Position numbers and translations under genes: made by a program
The notes under the pieces: generated by a model
Told to the model about the DNA's origin: nothing
The model's input: only the letters and a program-made list of their open reading frames with translations
Databases searched by the model: none
Part shown: piece by piece, positions 52,903 to 60,893 of the stretch
Layout of the letters: the number at the start of each line of letters is the position of its first letter
How positions within the stretch are numbered: position 1 is the stretch's first letter
DNA from: Lachnospiraceae bacterium
GTDB taxonomy: Bacteria; Bacillota; Clostridia; Lachnospirales; Lachnospiraceae
Assembly: GCA_017936785.1 (NCBI GenBank)
Contig: JAGBEV010000015.1
Span: 1-64,000 of the forward strand
Direction of reading: 5' to 3'
DNA length: 64,000 bases

Positions 52903-53794
52903 AGTGCTGTCTGATAAATTCCATGAATTTTTTCATGGTATCTGACATGGGAATGTCTTCTCTATAGGCAAACCCCACCTTACGTTTTGGAATGGTACGT
53001 TTAAAGGTTAATTCTTTAAATGTACCATTTTTAATGTCATCTTTTACAAAATCCCTGATCACACAGGCAATTCCCAGATCGATTTTTGTCAGCTCGATCA
53101 AAAGGTCCATGGTGTTGATCTCCAAAATGTTGTTCATGGTAATCTGATGGGAAGCCAGATAATTGTCAACATATTTACGGGAAATATTTTCTTTGTTCAG
53201 CATCATAAAGTTAGCATTGGCTAATAATGAGGTTTTGTTTCCGTTTTCCCGGATACGGAGATTTTTTAAATAAGTATCCGTAGCCACAAAGGTGTCCTGG
53301 ATCTCACAGACAGGTTCATAATGAAGGGTATCTGTGTTGGAAGGGATTCCCACAAGACCGATTTCCGTTATTCCGTTTTCGATATCCCTGATGGTCTCCA
53401 TGGAAGGATGACAGGTAATGGAAATGGTAATATGTGGATTTTCTTTGATAAATTCTTTTAAATAGGGGAGCAGAACATACTTGCACAGAGTGATGCTGAC
53501 GCCGATAGATAAATGGGAAACGCCCAGCCTTGCGATTTTGTGAAGCTGTTCCTCTCCGCTGTTAATGGAGGCAAAGGCATTTTTTACCTGTTCATAAAGA
53601 ATAGCGCCTTTTTCGGTCAATGTTACCCCCCGGGAGCTGCGAATAAATAAGGTAGTCTCCAGATTATTTTCCAGCTTGGAGATCGCTTTGCTGATGGCAG
53701 GCTGGCTGATAAAAAGCTCCTTTGCAGCAAGAGAAATATTTTTATTTTTTGCTACCGTATAAAAAATATGATACAGATTCAGATTGTTTTCCAT
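52877..53794 (-). CDS. LysR-family regulator, probable regulator of leuCD and ilv genes
   Basis: A 305-residue protein with an N-terminal winged helix (FYTVAKNKNISLAAKELFISQPAISKAISKLEN, residues ~10-42) and a C-terminal effector-binding domain from ~90 (LSIGVSITLCKYVLLPYL, GLVGIPSN). ATG 53794 on the - strand, RBS GGAGG. It is divergent from leuCD, with 195 bp between. Its own predicted promoter (TTTACT, 17 bp, TATTAT, - strand) has a 21-bp palindrome exactly over the spacer, which suggests autorepression; a second copy of the palindrome is at ilvN-ilvC. The effector is unknown; in other LysR regulators of this pathway it is a pathway intermediate. Confidence 0.92.
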   Translation of the reverse strand: MENNLNLYHIFYTVAKNKNISLAAKELFISQPAISKAISKLENNLETTLFIRSSRGVTLTEKGAILYEQVKNAFASINSGEEQLHKIARLGVSHLSIGVSITLCKYVLLPYLKEFIKENPHITISITCHPSMETIRDIENGITEIGLVGIPSNTDTLHYEPVCEIQDTFVATDTYLKNLRIRENGNKTSLLANANFMMLNKENISRKYVDNYLASHQITMNNILEINTMDLLIELTKIDLGIACVIRDFVKDDIKNGTFKELTFKRTIPKRKVGFAYREDIPMSDTMKKFMEFIRQHSTPLQTEV

Positions 53795-53877
53795 GGAAAC
53801 CTCCGTTATCCCCCTTTTGGGAAATCCTTATTTTGACAGTTGGTCCGGGGTGAATTTTTACAATTAAGATGTATTTT

Positions 53878-53906
53878 ATAATACCATAACTGCAAATTAT
53901 AGTAAA
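53878..53906 (-). promoter_or_regulatory. Promoter of lysR
   Basis: On the - strand, TTTACT (53906-53901), 17 bp, TATTAT (53883-53878). The spacer is the operator palindrome. Confidence 0.55.
53883..53903. promoter_or_regulatory. 21-bp near-palindrome, candidate LysR operator of lysR-leuCD
   Basis: ACCATAAC, five bases, ATTATAGT. It differs from the 48253-48273 site at one base in each arm. The centre is 56 bp before a leuC -10-like TATACT at 53949-53954, almost the same as at ilvN-ilvC. TTGACT (53935) with GATAAT (53960) is an alternative leuC promoter with a 19-bp spacer. Confidence 0.7.
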
Positions 53907-53989
53907 CATAAATAATATGTATTTTAATTATGCTTTGACTTATGATAGTATACTGATAGGATAATAAAGATCATAAGGAGGACTATGGA

Positions 53990-55252
53990 ATGGGAATGAC
54001 AATGACGCAAAAGATCCTTGCTGCACATGCCGGGCTGGATAAAGTAGAAGCCGGACAGTTGATCGAGGCAGATCTGGATCTTGTTTTGGGAAATGATATT
54101 ACCAGCCCTGTTGCCATTAAGGAAATGGAAAAGATGAAGGTGGACGGGGTTTTTGATAAGGATAAAATCGCTCTTGTTCCGGATCATTTTGTGCCGAACA
54201 AAGATATAAAATCAGCACAGCATTGTAAATGCGTAAGGGAATTTGCCTGCAAAAATCAGATCACCAATTATTTTGAAGTAGGACAGATGGGGATCGAACA
54301 TGCCCTGCTTCCTGAAAAAGGTTTGACCGTTGCAGGAGATGTGATTATCGGTGCAGACTCCCATACCTGTACTTACGGAGCATTAGGAGCATTTTCCACC
54401 GGTGTGGGAAGTACCGATATGGCTGCGGGAATGGCAACAGGAAAAGCCTGGTTCAAGGTGCCCAGTGCCATTAAATTTAATCTCATTGGAGAACTGCCGG
54501 AATGGGTAAGCGGTAAGGACCTGATCTTACATATTATCGGTATGATCGGTGTAGACGGAGCTTTATACAAATCCATGGAATTTGTAGGAGAAGGTGTGAA
54601 AAGCCTTTCCATGGATGACCGTTTTACTGTAGCGAATATGGCAATCGAGGCAGGAGGCAAAAACGGCATTTTCCCTGTTGATGATCTGGCAGTTGCTTAT
54701 ATGAAAGAACATTCCACTAAAAATTATACTATTTATGAAGCTGATGAAGACGCAGTATATGATGAGGAATATACCATTGATCTGAGCAGTCTCAGACCTA
54801 CCATTGCATTTCCCCATCTGCCTGAAAATACCAAAACCATCGATGAGATCACAGAAGATATTAAAATCGACCAGGTTGTCATCGGTTCCTGTACCAACGG
54901 ACGTATTGACGATTTAAGATGCGCTGCCAAAGTGCTGGAAGGCAGACATGTGGCAGAGGGCATGAGATGTATCATTATCCCCGCAACCCAGGCTATTTAT
55001 CTCCAGGCAATGGAAGAAGGATTATTAAAGATCTTTATCGAAGCAGGTGCGGTTGTTTCCACACCCAGCTGCGGTCCCTGTCTTGGAGGATATATGGGAA
55101 TCCTTGCTGAAGGAGAACGGTGCGTATCCACTACCAACCGTAACTTTGTGGGACGTATGGGACATGTAGATTCGGAAATTTATCTGGCAAGTCCGGCAGT
55201 AGCCGCTGCCAGCGCCGTAGCAGGAAAAATTTCCTGTCCATGCAGATTATAG
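53990..55252 (+). CDS. leuC: 3-isopropylmalate dehydratase, large subunit
   Basis: A 420-residue aconitase-family subunit isomerising 2- to 3-isopropylmalate. The 4Fe-4S cysteines are visible in [14 protein letters not shown] and [13 protein letters not shown], and [23 protein letters not shown] is intact. ATG 53990 is 8 bp behind AAGGAGG. The length is that of the short LeuC class. leuD follows after 12 bp and supplies the second subunit. Confidence 0.96.
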   Translation: MGMTMTQKILAAHAGLDKVEAGQLIEADLDLVLGNDITSPVAIKEMEKMKVDGVFDKDKIALVPDHFVPNKDIKSAQHCKCVREFACKNQITNYFEVGQMGIEHALLPEKGLTVAGDVIIGADSHTCTYGALGAFSTGVGSTDMAAGMATGKAWFKVPSAIKFNLIGELPEWVSGKDLILHIIGMIGVDGALYKSMEFVGEGVKSLSMDDRFTVANMAIEAGGKNGIFPVDDLAVAYMKEHSTKNYTIYEADEDAVYDEEYTIDLSSLRPTIAFPHLPENTKTIDEITEDIKIDQVVIGSCTNGRIDDLRCAAKVLEGRHVAEGMRCIIIPATQAIYLQAMEEGLLKIFIEAGAVVSTPSCGPCLGGYMGILAEGERCVSTTNRNFVGRMGHVDSEIYLASPAVAAASAVAGKISCPCRL

Positions 55253-55264
55253 GAGGAATGGAAT

Positions 55265-55753
55265 ATGAAAAACGCAAAAGGTATTGTATTTAAATATGGC
55301 GATAACGTGGATACGGACGTTATCATCCCGGCAAGATATCTGAATTCTTCCGACCCGGCAGAGCTTGCCACCCATTGTATGGAAGATATTGATAAGGAAT
55401 TTATTCATAAGGTCAATAAAGGCGATATCATTGTTGCCACCAAAAATTTCGGCTGCGGTTCTTCCAGAGAGCATGCGCCCATTGCCATCAAAGCAGCAGG
55501 GGTCAGTTGTGTTATTGCGGAGACCTTTGCAAGAATTTTTTACCGCAATGCCATTAACATCGGGCTCCCCATCATTGAATGTCCCCAAGCAGCAAAGGCA
55601 ATTGCGGCAGGCGATGAGGTAGAGGTTGATTTTGATTCCGGCAGGATTTATGACAGGACGAAAGGAACCGAATACCAGGGGCAGGCATTTCCGCCCTTTA
55701 TGCAGAAGATCATCGATGCGGAAGGACTGGTAAATTACATCAATGCCAAATAA
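55265..55753 (+). CDS. leuD: 3-isopropylmalate dehydratase, small subunit
   Basis: A 162-residue swivel-domain subunit with [15 protein letters not shown] near the start and the [12 protein letters not shown] substrate-binding motif near residue 62. It works with LeuC in the cytosol. ATG 55265, RBS AGGAGG. It is 12 bp after leuC and followed by a terminator. Confidence 0.96.
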   Translation: MKNAKGIVFKYGDNVDTDVIIPARYLNSSDPAELATHCMEDIDKEFIHKVNKGDIIVATKNFGCGSSREHAPIAIKAAGVSCVIAETFARIFYRNAINIGLPIIECPQAAKAIAAGDEVEVDFDSGRIYDRTKGTEYQGQAFPPFMQKIIDAEGLVNYINAK

Positions 55754-55778
55754 AATTTAAATTGTTATTGATATCAGA

Positions 55779-55823
55779 ATATCTGTCAGCAAAATATATT
55801 TTTTGCCGGCAGATATTTTTTTG
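55779..55823 (+). terminator. Terminator of leuCD
   Basis: AATATCTG (55779-55786) pairs with CAGATATT (55810-55817), with GCAAAA/TTTTGC inside, followed by TTTTTTG. Confidence 0.85.
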
Positions 55824-55975
55824 TAATATTAAAGTGGTTTGATTGGTGGCTGTGTGATAAAATAGAAAAGTAATCAGGGTTATCTGCCCAAAATAAAACT
55901 TTCAGTTATGATATGAGATATTATGTACCTCGGAAAGTGTGATAAAAAAAGCAGAAATAGAGAGGAGTTTGGATT

Positions 55976-56794
55976 ATGGATATCAATCATTTTTTCCACA
56001 GGCTGGATGAAATGTTTACCCAGGGGAAAAGCCCCGAAGAAATTGATGCCTATTTATGTGACAGCCTTACAAAGGCAAATGAGGAAAGGGATTACGGCGC
56101 TTACGTTTCCATAGGCAATGAAATGATCGGCTTTTACCGCAGCATTTCCCAATATGAAAAATGTTTTCAGATTTCAGAGGATATTTTAATGCTTATGGAA
56201 GAATTACAGTTGGACGGTACGGAACATTTTGCTACCACTTTGTTAAATGTGGCTACAGGATATCGTGCCGCAGGAAGGCTCAATGAAAGCCTCTCTTATT
56301 ATACCAGGGCATTGCAGATCTATGAACAGATACTGCAGCCTAATGACTATCGGTTTGCAGGGCTTTATAATAATATCAGTATCTTACTGGAGCAGTTAAA
56401 TGACAATGAAAAAGCGGTTGTTTTTTTGGAACGGGCCATGGACATTATCGATGGGATTCCTGAAGGCGCATCAGAACAGGCATCTACCCGTACCAATCTG
56501 GCTTTAGTCAAAATGAAGATGGGAAAGGTGGAAGAGGCTGAAAACCTGCTGCAGGATGCGCTGAAACGTTATGAAGCTTTGGAAGGAGAAACCAGTGATG
56601 CACATTATTCCGGAGCCCTGGCAGGACTGGCGGAAGTATATTTCAAAAAAGGAAAATACCAGGAGGCTTTGGAATACTATGATAAAGCTGCCCAGGAAGT
56701 GAAAAAACATTTTGGAGAAAATGAAAGTTATCATTTGCTGCTGCAGAACGGGGAACTTGTAAAAAAACATCTTTCATCAAGGGGGGAATGTTAA
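55976..56794 (+). CDS. Tetratricopeptide repeat protein
   Basis: A 272-residue soluble helical protein starting at ATG 55976 behind AGGAG. At least three TPR-like units are visible from ~85 to 245 (ATTLLNVATGYRAAGRLNESLSYYTRALQIYEQ, ARTNLALVKMKMGKVEEAENLLQDALKRYE, ALAGLAEVYFKKGKYQEALEYYDKAAQEV). It shares a stop/start overlap (TAATG) with the following DUF4037 gene, so the two are translated together and probably act together. TPR repeats mediate protein contacts; the partner may be the DUF4037 protein. Confidence 0.85.
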   Translation: MDINHFFHRLDEMFTQGKSPEEIDAYLCDSLTKANEERDYGAYVSIGNEMIGFYRSISQYEKCFQISEDILMLMEELQLDGTEHFATTLLNVATGYRAAGRLNESLSYYTRALQIYEQILQPNDYRFAGLYNNISILLEQLNDNEKAVVFLERAMDIIDGIPEGASEQASTRTNLALVKMKMGKVEEAENLLQDALKRYEALEGETSDAHYSGALAGLAEVYFKKGKYQEALEYYDKAAQEVKKHFGENESYHLLLQNGELVKKHLSSRGEC

Positions 56795-57744
56795 TGAAAG
56801 GATTAAAATTATCACAATTATATTATGAAGAATATGAAAATGGCATAAAAGAAATCTTAGGAGAAGATTTTGATAAGGTTTCCATAGGACTTTGCGGACA
56901 AGGTTCAGAATGTTTTGGGTTTGATGATGAAATTTCCCAGGACCATGATTTTGGACCGGGATTTTGCATTTTTACGGATGATGCGATTTACAAAAAGTAC
57001 GGAAAAGAATTAAAAAAATATTATAGAGAGCTTCCCAAGGAGTTTATGGGGATAAAACGGCATACATCTGTCCATGGCAGAGGACGGGTGGGCGTTTTGA
57101 AAACAAAGGATTTTTATTTTTCCAATCTGGGCATCGATCATGAACCGGATTCTCCGGCTCAATGGTATCAGCTTTCAGAAGCACGTCTTGCCATGGTCAC
57201 CAATGGGAAAATCTTTCATGAAGGAGATGACGAATTCATGAAACTCAGACGTACCTTTCAAGGGTTCTATCCCGAAGAGGTAAAACTGAAGAAAATGGCT
57301 TCCCGTTTTGCTGTTATTGCCCAGGCAGGCCAGTATAATTGGCAGAGATGCATGATGAGAAAGGATTATGTGGCAGCTCATTTTGCGCTGGATCTATTTA
57401 TGAAAAATGCCATTTCCGCTATTTATCTGCTCAATGATAAATATATGCCATTTTACAAATGGGCACATTACGGAATGGAAAATCTGAGAATCCTGAAAGA
57501 TATGAAAGGGGTCTTTACATGGCTGGCTACTGCCGACAAAGAAGTGGCAGAAATCGCTACTTTCAACGGTGTGGTAAAATATGATGTATCCATTCTCATC
57601 GAAACAGTGTCAGGAGAAATTGTAAAAGAATGTGTGGAGCAGGGACTTTTACAGAAGCCGGTGGATTTCCTGGAAACCGGAGCTGCAAGAATGCAGGCAT
57701 CCATAAAGGATGAACTGTTGAAAAAGCTTCCTTTGGAAATGTAA
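56794..57744 (+). CDS. DUF4037 protein, putative nucleotidyltransferase-like enzyme
   Basis: A 316-residue protein. I take ATG 56794, 7 bp behind a GGGGGG run; 56788 is the alternative. Near residue 30 it has GLCGQGSECFGFDDEISQDHDFGPGF, which resembles the G-S-x9-D-x-D core of nucleotidyltransferases. A helical C-terminal part follows (FALDLFMKNAISAIYLLNDKYMPFYKW), like the substrate-binding helices of aminoglycoside-type transferases. Substrate not known. It overlaps the TPR gene at TAATG. Confidence 0.85.
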   Translation: MKGLKLSQLYYEEYENGIKEILGEDFDKVSIGLCGQGSECFGFDDEISQDHDFGPGFCIFTDDAIYKKYGKELKKYYRELPKEFMGIKRHTSVHGRGRVGVLKTKDFYFSNLGIDHEPDSPAQWYQLSEARLAMVTNGKIFHEGDDEFMKLRRTFQGFYPEEVKLKKMASRFAVIAQAGQYNWQRCMMRKDYVAAHFALDLFMKNAISAIYLLNDKYMPFYKWAHYGMENLRILKDMKGVFTWLATADKEVAEIATFNGVVKYDVSILIETVSGEIVKECVEQGLLQKPVDFLETGAARMQASIKDELLKKLPLEM

Positions 57745-57789
57745 TATGGATTTATGGAAATATATGTTCGATTATGTTACAATAGCTCC

Positions 57790-58155
57790 ATGAGTAAACA
57801 AAGAATCAGAAGTCTCTTTATTTTAACAGGAATTTTTTTGATTTCCGGCATTTTTATATTGATCAATGGGACAAGGGAGCAAGGCGGCAGGGCAGTCATA
57901 ACGGTTGAGGGACAGGTGTATAAAACCCTGCCGGTTCAGATGGATACTACTTTTACTGTGGAAACGGATAAGGGGTACAATGTTGTTGTCATCAAAGACG
58001 GACAGGTTTTTGTATCTCATGCCGACTGTGCCAATCAGATATGTGTCAACAGCAGAAGTATTTCCAAAAACGGAGAAGTCATTGCATGCCTTCCTCATGG
58101 TCTGGTCATAACCATAACTTCTTCCGATGAGGAGGTGGATGCGGTTGCGTACTGA
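57790..58155 (+). CDS. NusG domain II-like secreted/anchored protein
   Basis: A 121-residue protein starting at ATG 57790. A hydrophobic N-terminal segment (~8-28, LFILTGIFLISGIFILING) anchors or exports it, and a NusG domain II-like beta domain follows. It contains ADCANQICV...ACLPHG, two cysteine sites that could bind a metal or form a disulfide outside the cell. These proteins are regularly encoded just upstream of Gx transporter genes, as here with an 11-bp overlap. Precise role unknown. Confidence 0.82.
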   Translation: MSKQRIRSLFILTGIFLISGIFILINGTREQGGRAVITVEGQVYKTLPVQMDTTFTVETDKGYNVVVIKDGQVFVSHADCANQICVNSRSISKNGEVIACLPHGLVITITSSDEEVDAVAY

Positions 58156-58630
58156 TAAATTGGCGAAAATGGGACTGCTCCTTGCGCTGGGGATGATTTT
58201 ATCCTATGTGGAGTTCCTGTTTCCCATTGCTCCTGCCATGCCCGGTGTAAAAATCGGGCTTTCCAATATGCTGGTAGTGCTGTTGCTCTATTCCTATGGC
58301 ATGGGATATGGCATCTTTTATCAAGTGTCCAGGATTATCCTGACAGCGGTTCTGTTTGGCAATCCCTTCAGCATGGTTTATTCCCTGGCGGGAGCTGCCC
58401 TTAGCATGATCCTAATGTGGTCTTTAAAGAAGTCCCGCTTTCTGGATATACCAGGAGTCAGTATGTCAGGAGGAATCGCCCACAATACAGGACAGCTTGT
58501 TGTGGCATATTTCTTTGTACAAAATACCGCTATTGCCTGGTATATTCCTGTTTTACTCATAACAGGGGCAGTCAGCGGATATGTGATCGGTATGATCAGC
58601 GAAATATTATTAAAACGGAGAGTGTTATGA
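58145..58630 (+). CDS. Gx transporter family protein (HepI-like)
   Basis: A 161-residue membrane protein with about five spans. I take TTG 58145 (MRTDKLAKMG), 9 bp behind AGGAGG; ATG 58139 is only 3 bp from that site. Signatures: GLLLALGMILSYVEFLFP and the glycine-rich GVKIGLSNMLVVLL and GGIAHNTGQLVVA. It was annotated earlier as heptaprenyl diphosphate synthase component I, but the fold is ECF-S-like; substrate unknown. It overlaps the NusG-II gene in front and ruvA behind. Confidence 0.85.
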   Translation: MRTDKLAKMGLLLALGMILSYVEFLFPIAPAMPGVKIGLSNMLVVLLLYSYGMGYGIFYQVSRIILTAVLFGNPFSMVYSLAGAALSMILMWSLKKSRFLDIPGVSMSGGIAHNTGQLVVAYFFVQNTAIAWYIPVLLITGAVSGYVIGMISEILLKRRVL

Positions 58631-59229
58631 TAGCATATTTAATCGGAACGGTTGCCGAAGTTTCAGAGGATAACATTGTTGTAGAAATGAACGGCATGGG
58701 ATTTAATGTACGGGTTCCTTATGGATATGGTTTTAAGGTGGGCTCGGAAATCAAAGTACATACGTACACTTATGTAAAAGAAGACGCTTTTCAATTGTTT
58801 GGGTTTGATACCAAAGATCAGTTGGAACTGTTTAAAAAACTGATTACTGTAAACGGCATCGGGCCCAAAGGAGCATTGGCAATTTTATCTGTTATGTCTG
58901 CCAATGACCTGCGTTTTGCCATTTACAGCCAGGATGCTTCTGCCATTGCCAAAGCGCCGGGAATTGGTAAGAAAACAGCAGAAAGAGTGATCCTGGATTT
59001 AAAGGATAAAGTGAAACTGGAAGAGATCAATGAACTTCCCGGTCAGCTGACAGGCAGTTCAAAAGCGGCAACAGAACATTTTGATGCAGCCAGAAAGGAT
59101 GCCATAGACGCTCTGGCAGCCTTGGGATACGGTGTCAGCGAAGCAGCCAAGGCAGTTTCCCGGGTAACAGTGACAGAGGATACTACTGCTGAAGAAATCC
59201 TGAAAAATGCACTGAAGTTTTTGTTTTAA
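58627..59229 (+). CDS. ruvA: Holliday junction DNA helicase subunit RuvA
   Basis: A 200-residue protein starting at ATG 58627 in an ATGA overlap with the Gx gene. N-terminal OB-fold (MIAYLIGTVAEV), two helix-hairpin-helix motifs (NGIGPKGALAIL, PGIGKKTAERVILDLK), and a C-terminal domain for RuvB contact. It binds four-way junctions and loads RuvB. Confidence 0.97.
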   Translation: MIAYLIGTVAEVSEDNIVVEMNGMGFNVRVPYGYGFKVGSEIKVHTYTYVKEDAFQLFGFDTKDQLELFKKLITVNGIGPKGALAILSVMSANDLRFAIYSQDASAIAKAPGIGKKTAERVILDLKDKVKLEEINELPGQLTGSSKAATEHFDAARKDAIDALAALGYGVSEAAKAVSRVTVTEDTTAEEILKNALKFLF

Positions 59230-59277
59230 TACTTTATAAGAAAAATAACCATTAGAAATTATCATAAAGGATGTACC

Positions 59278-60276
59278 ATGGCACAGAGAATTATCGAAAC
59301 TTCCATTACAGAAGAAGACAAGAAAATTGAAGGTTCCCTTCGTCCCCAGAGGATGGATGACTATATTGGTCAATCAAAAGCAAAAGAAACCTTAAAAATT
59401 TATATTGAAGCTGCCAAAAGAAGAAATGATCCCCTGGACCATATTTTGTTTTACGGTCCGCCCGGACTTGGAAAAACCACTTTGGCAGGTGTAATTGCCA
59501 ATGAAATGGGAACCCATATGAAGGTGACAAGCGGTCCCGCCATTGAAAAGCCGGGAGATATGGCAGCCATACTTAGCGGGCTTTCCGATGGGGATGTGCT
59601 CTTTGTAGATGAAATCCACCGTTTAAACCGTCAGGTGGAAGAGGTCTTATATCCTGCAATGGAAGATTATTGTATTGATATTATGATAGGAAAAGGTCCT
59701 ACAGCAAAATCCATTCGTCTGGATCTGCCCAGGTTTACCCTTGTAGGCGCTACTACAAGAGCCGGTCTTTTGTCTGCTCCTTTACGTGATCGCTTTGGGG
59801 TGATCAACAGGCTGGAATTTTACAGCATTGAAGAACTGGTTCAGATCATTATGAATTCAGCAGATGTGCTTCAGGTTGAAATCCAGCCCGAAGGTGCGGT
59901 GGAAATGGCACGCAGGAGCCGCGGAACCCCCAGACTTGCAAACAGAGTGTTAAAACGTGTCCGGGACTTTGCCCAGGTACGTTTTGATGGGGTCATAACC
60001 GAAGAAGTGGCAGCACAGGCTTTAGATCTTTTGGATGTGGACAAGCTGGGACTGGATCATGTGGACAGGAATCTGCTTATGACCATGATCGAAAAATTCG
60101 GCGGAGGTCCTGTAGGGCTGGATACCCTTGCTGCAGCAACAGGAGAAGATCCGGGAACCATTGAAGATGTAAATGAACCTTATTTGATCAAAAATGGTCT
60201 GATCAACAGAACACCCCGGGGACGTGTAGTGACTCCTGCGGCATATCTGCACTTTGGATTGTCTCAGCCGGAGTAA
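59278..60276 (+). CDS. ruvB: Holliday junction branch migration ATPase RuvB
   Basis: A 332-residue AAA+ motor with [11 protein letters not shown], Walker [10 protein letters not shown] near residue 60, Walker [13 protein letters not shown], sensor [18 protein letters not shown], and the C-terminal winged helix ([24 protein letters not shown]). ATG 59278, 48 bp after ruvA, as usual. Confidence 0.98.
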   Translation: MAQRIIETSITEEDKKIEGSLRPQRMDDYIGQSKAKETLKIYIEAAKRRNDPLDHILFYGPPGLGKTTLAGVIANEMGTHMKVTSGPAIEKPGDMAAILSGLSDGDVLFVDEIHRLNRQVEEVLYPAMEDYCIDIMIGKGPTAKSIRLDLPRFTLVGATTRAGLLSAPLRDRFGVINRLEFYSIEELVQIIMNSADVLQVEIQPEGAVEMARRSRGTPRLANRVLKRVRDFAQVRFDGVITEEVAAQALDLLDVDKLGLDHVDRNLLMTMIEKFGGGPVGLDTLAAATGEDPGTIEDVNEPYLIKNGLINRTPRGRVVTPAAYLHFGLSQPE

Positions 60277-60305
60277 AGAAAAACATATTTTTTCTGCAAA
60301 AACAG

Positions 60306-60333
60306 TTGTTTTCTCTTTTGGTTTTGATATAAT
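60306..60333 (+). promoter_or_regulatory. Promoter of zapA
   Basis: TTGTTT, 16 bp, TATAAT. The leader holds a small hairpin GCACA/TGTGC near 60364-60376. Confidence 0.6.
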
Positions 60334-60400
60334 AGATATTGTATATGACTTGTGATGAACGGAGCACATCTTGTGCCGGTGTACAAGGGAGAGAAATTAT

Positions 60401-60805
60401 ATGTCAGCAAAAACCGAAACAGAAGTAATGATTGGCGGAAAAGTATTTACCTTAAGGGGTAATGAAAGCGAAGAGTATTTACAGAGAGTTGCCATTTATA
60501 TCAATAATAAGCTTGCAGAATACAATAAGATCGAATCCTTCCGCAAACAGTCGGTGGATTATAAAAACGTCCTGTTACAGTTGAATATTGCCGATGATTA
60601 TTTTAAGGCAAAAAAGAAAATTTCCAATCTGGAAGAAGAACTGGAACGCAAAGAAAAAGAATTGTACGATCTGAAGCATGAGCTGATCGCCAGCCAGATC
60701 AAGCTGGAGAGTACAGAAAAGACCATGAAATCCATGCAGGACGAGATCAATGAGGGAACTAAAAAGATCGTTCGTCTGGAAGCTGAACTGAAAGAAAGTA
60801 AATAA
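60401..60805 (+). CDS. zapA: Cell division protein ZapA
   Basis: A 134-residue protein starting at ATG 60401 behind AAGGGAGAG. The N-terminal globular part has the ZapA text TEVMIGGKVFTLRGNESEEYLQRVA, and the rest is a long coiled coil (~65-134, ISNLEEELERKEKELYDLKHEL). ZapA stabilises FtsZ bundles at the division site. In Clostridia it is often followed by a U32 peptidase gene, as here, with a weak terminator between. Confidence 0.92.
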   Translation: MSAKTETEVMIGGKVFTLRGNESEEYLQRVAIYINNKLAEYNKIESFRKQSVDYKNVLLQLNIADDYFKAKKKISNLEEELERKEKELYDLKHELIASQIKLESTEKTMKSMQDEINEGTKKIVRLEAELKESK

Positions 60806-60838
60806 CAACAGGATATAGGGATGAAAGTAAATAATTGT

Positions 60839-60875
60839 GGGTTGTTGTAATGGCGAATTGCAACAGCCTTTTTCT
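60839..60875 (+). terminator. Weak terminator between zapA and the U32 gene
   Basis: GG..TGTTG pairs with CAACA.CC, followed by TTTTTCTTT. The stem is interrupted, so read-through into the U32 gene is likely. Confidence 0.55.
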
Positions 60876-60893
60876 TTAGAACAGGAGAGAACA

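Noticed and set aside
60837-60893. GTG 60837 as start of the U32 protein
   Set aside because: That part overlaps the zapA terminator; TTG 60894 has AGGAGA at the right distance and starts at the family N-terminus.
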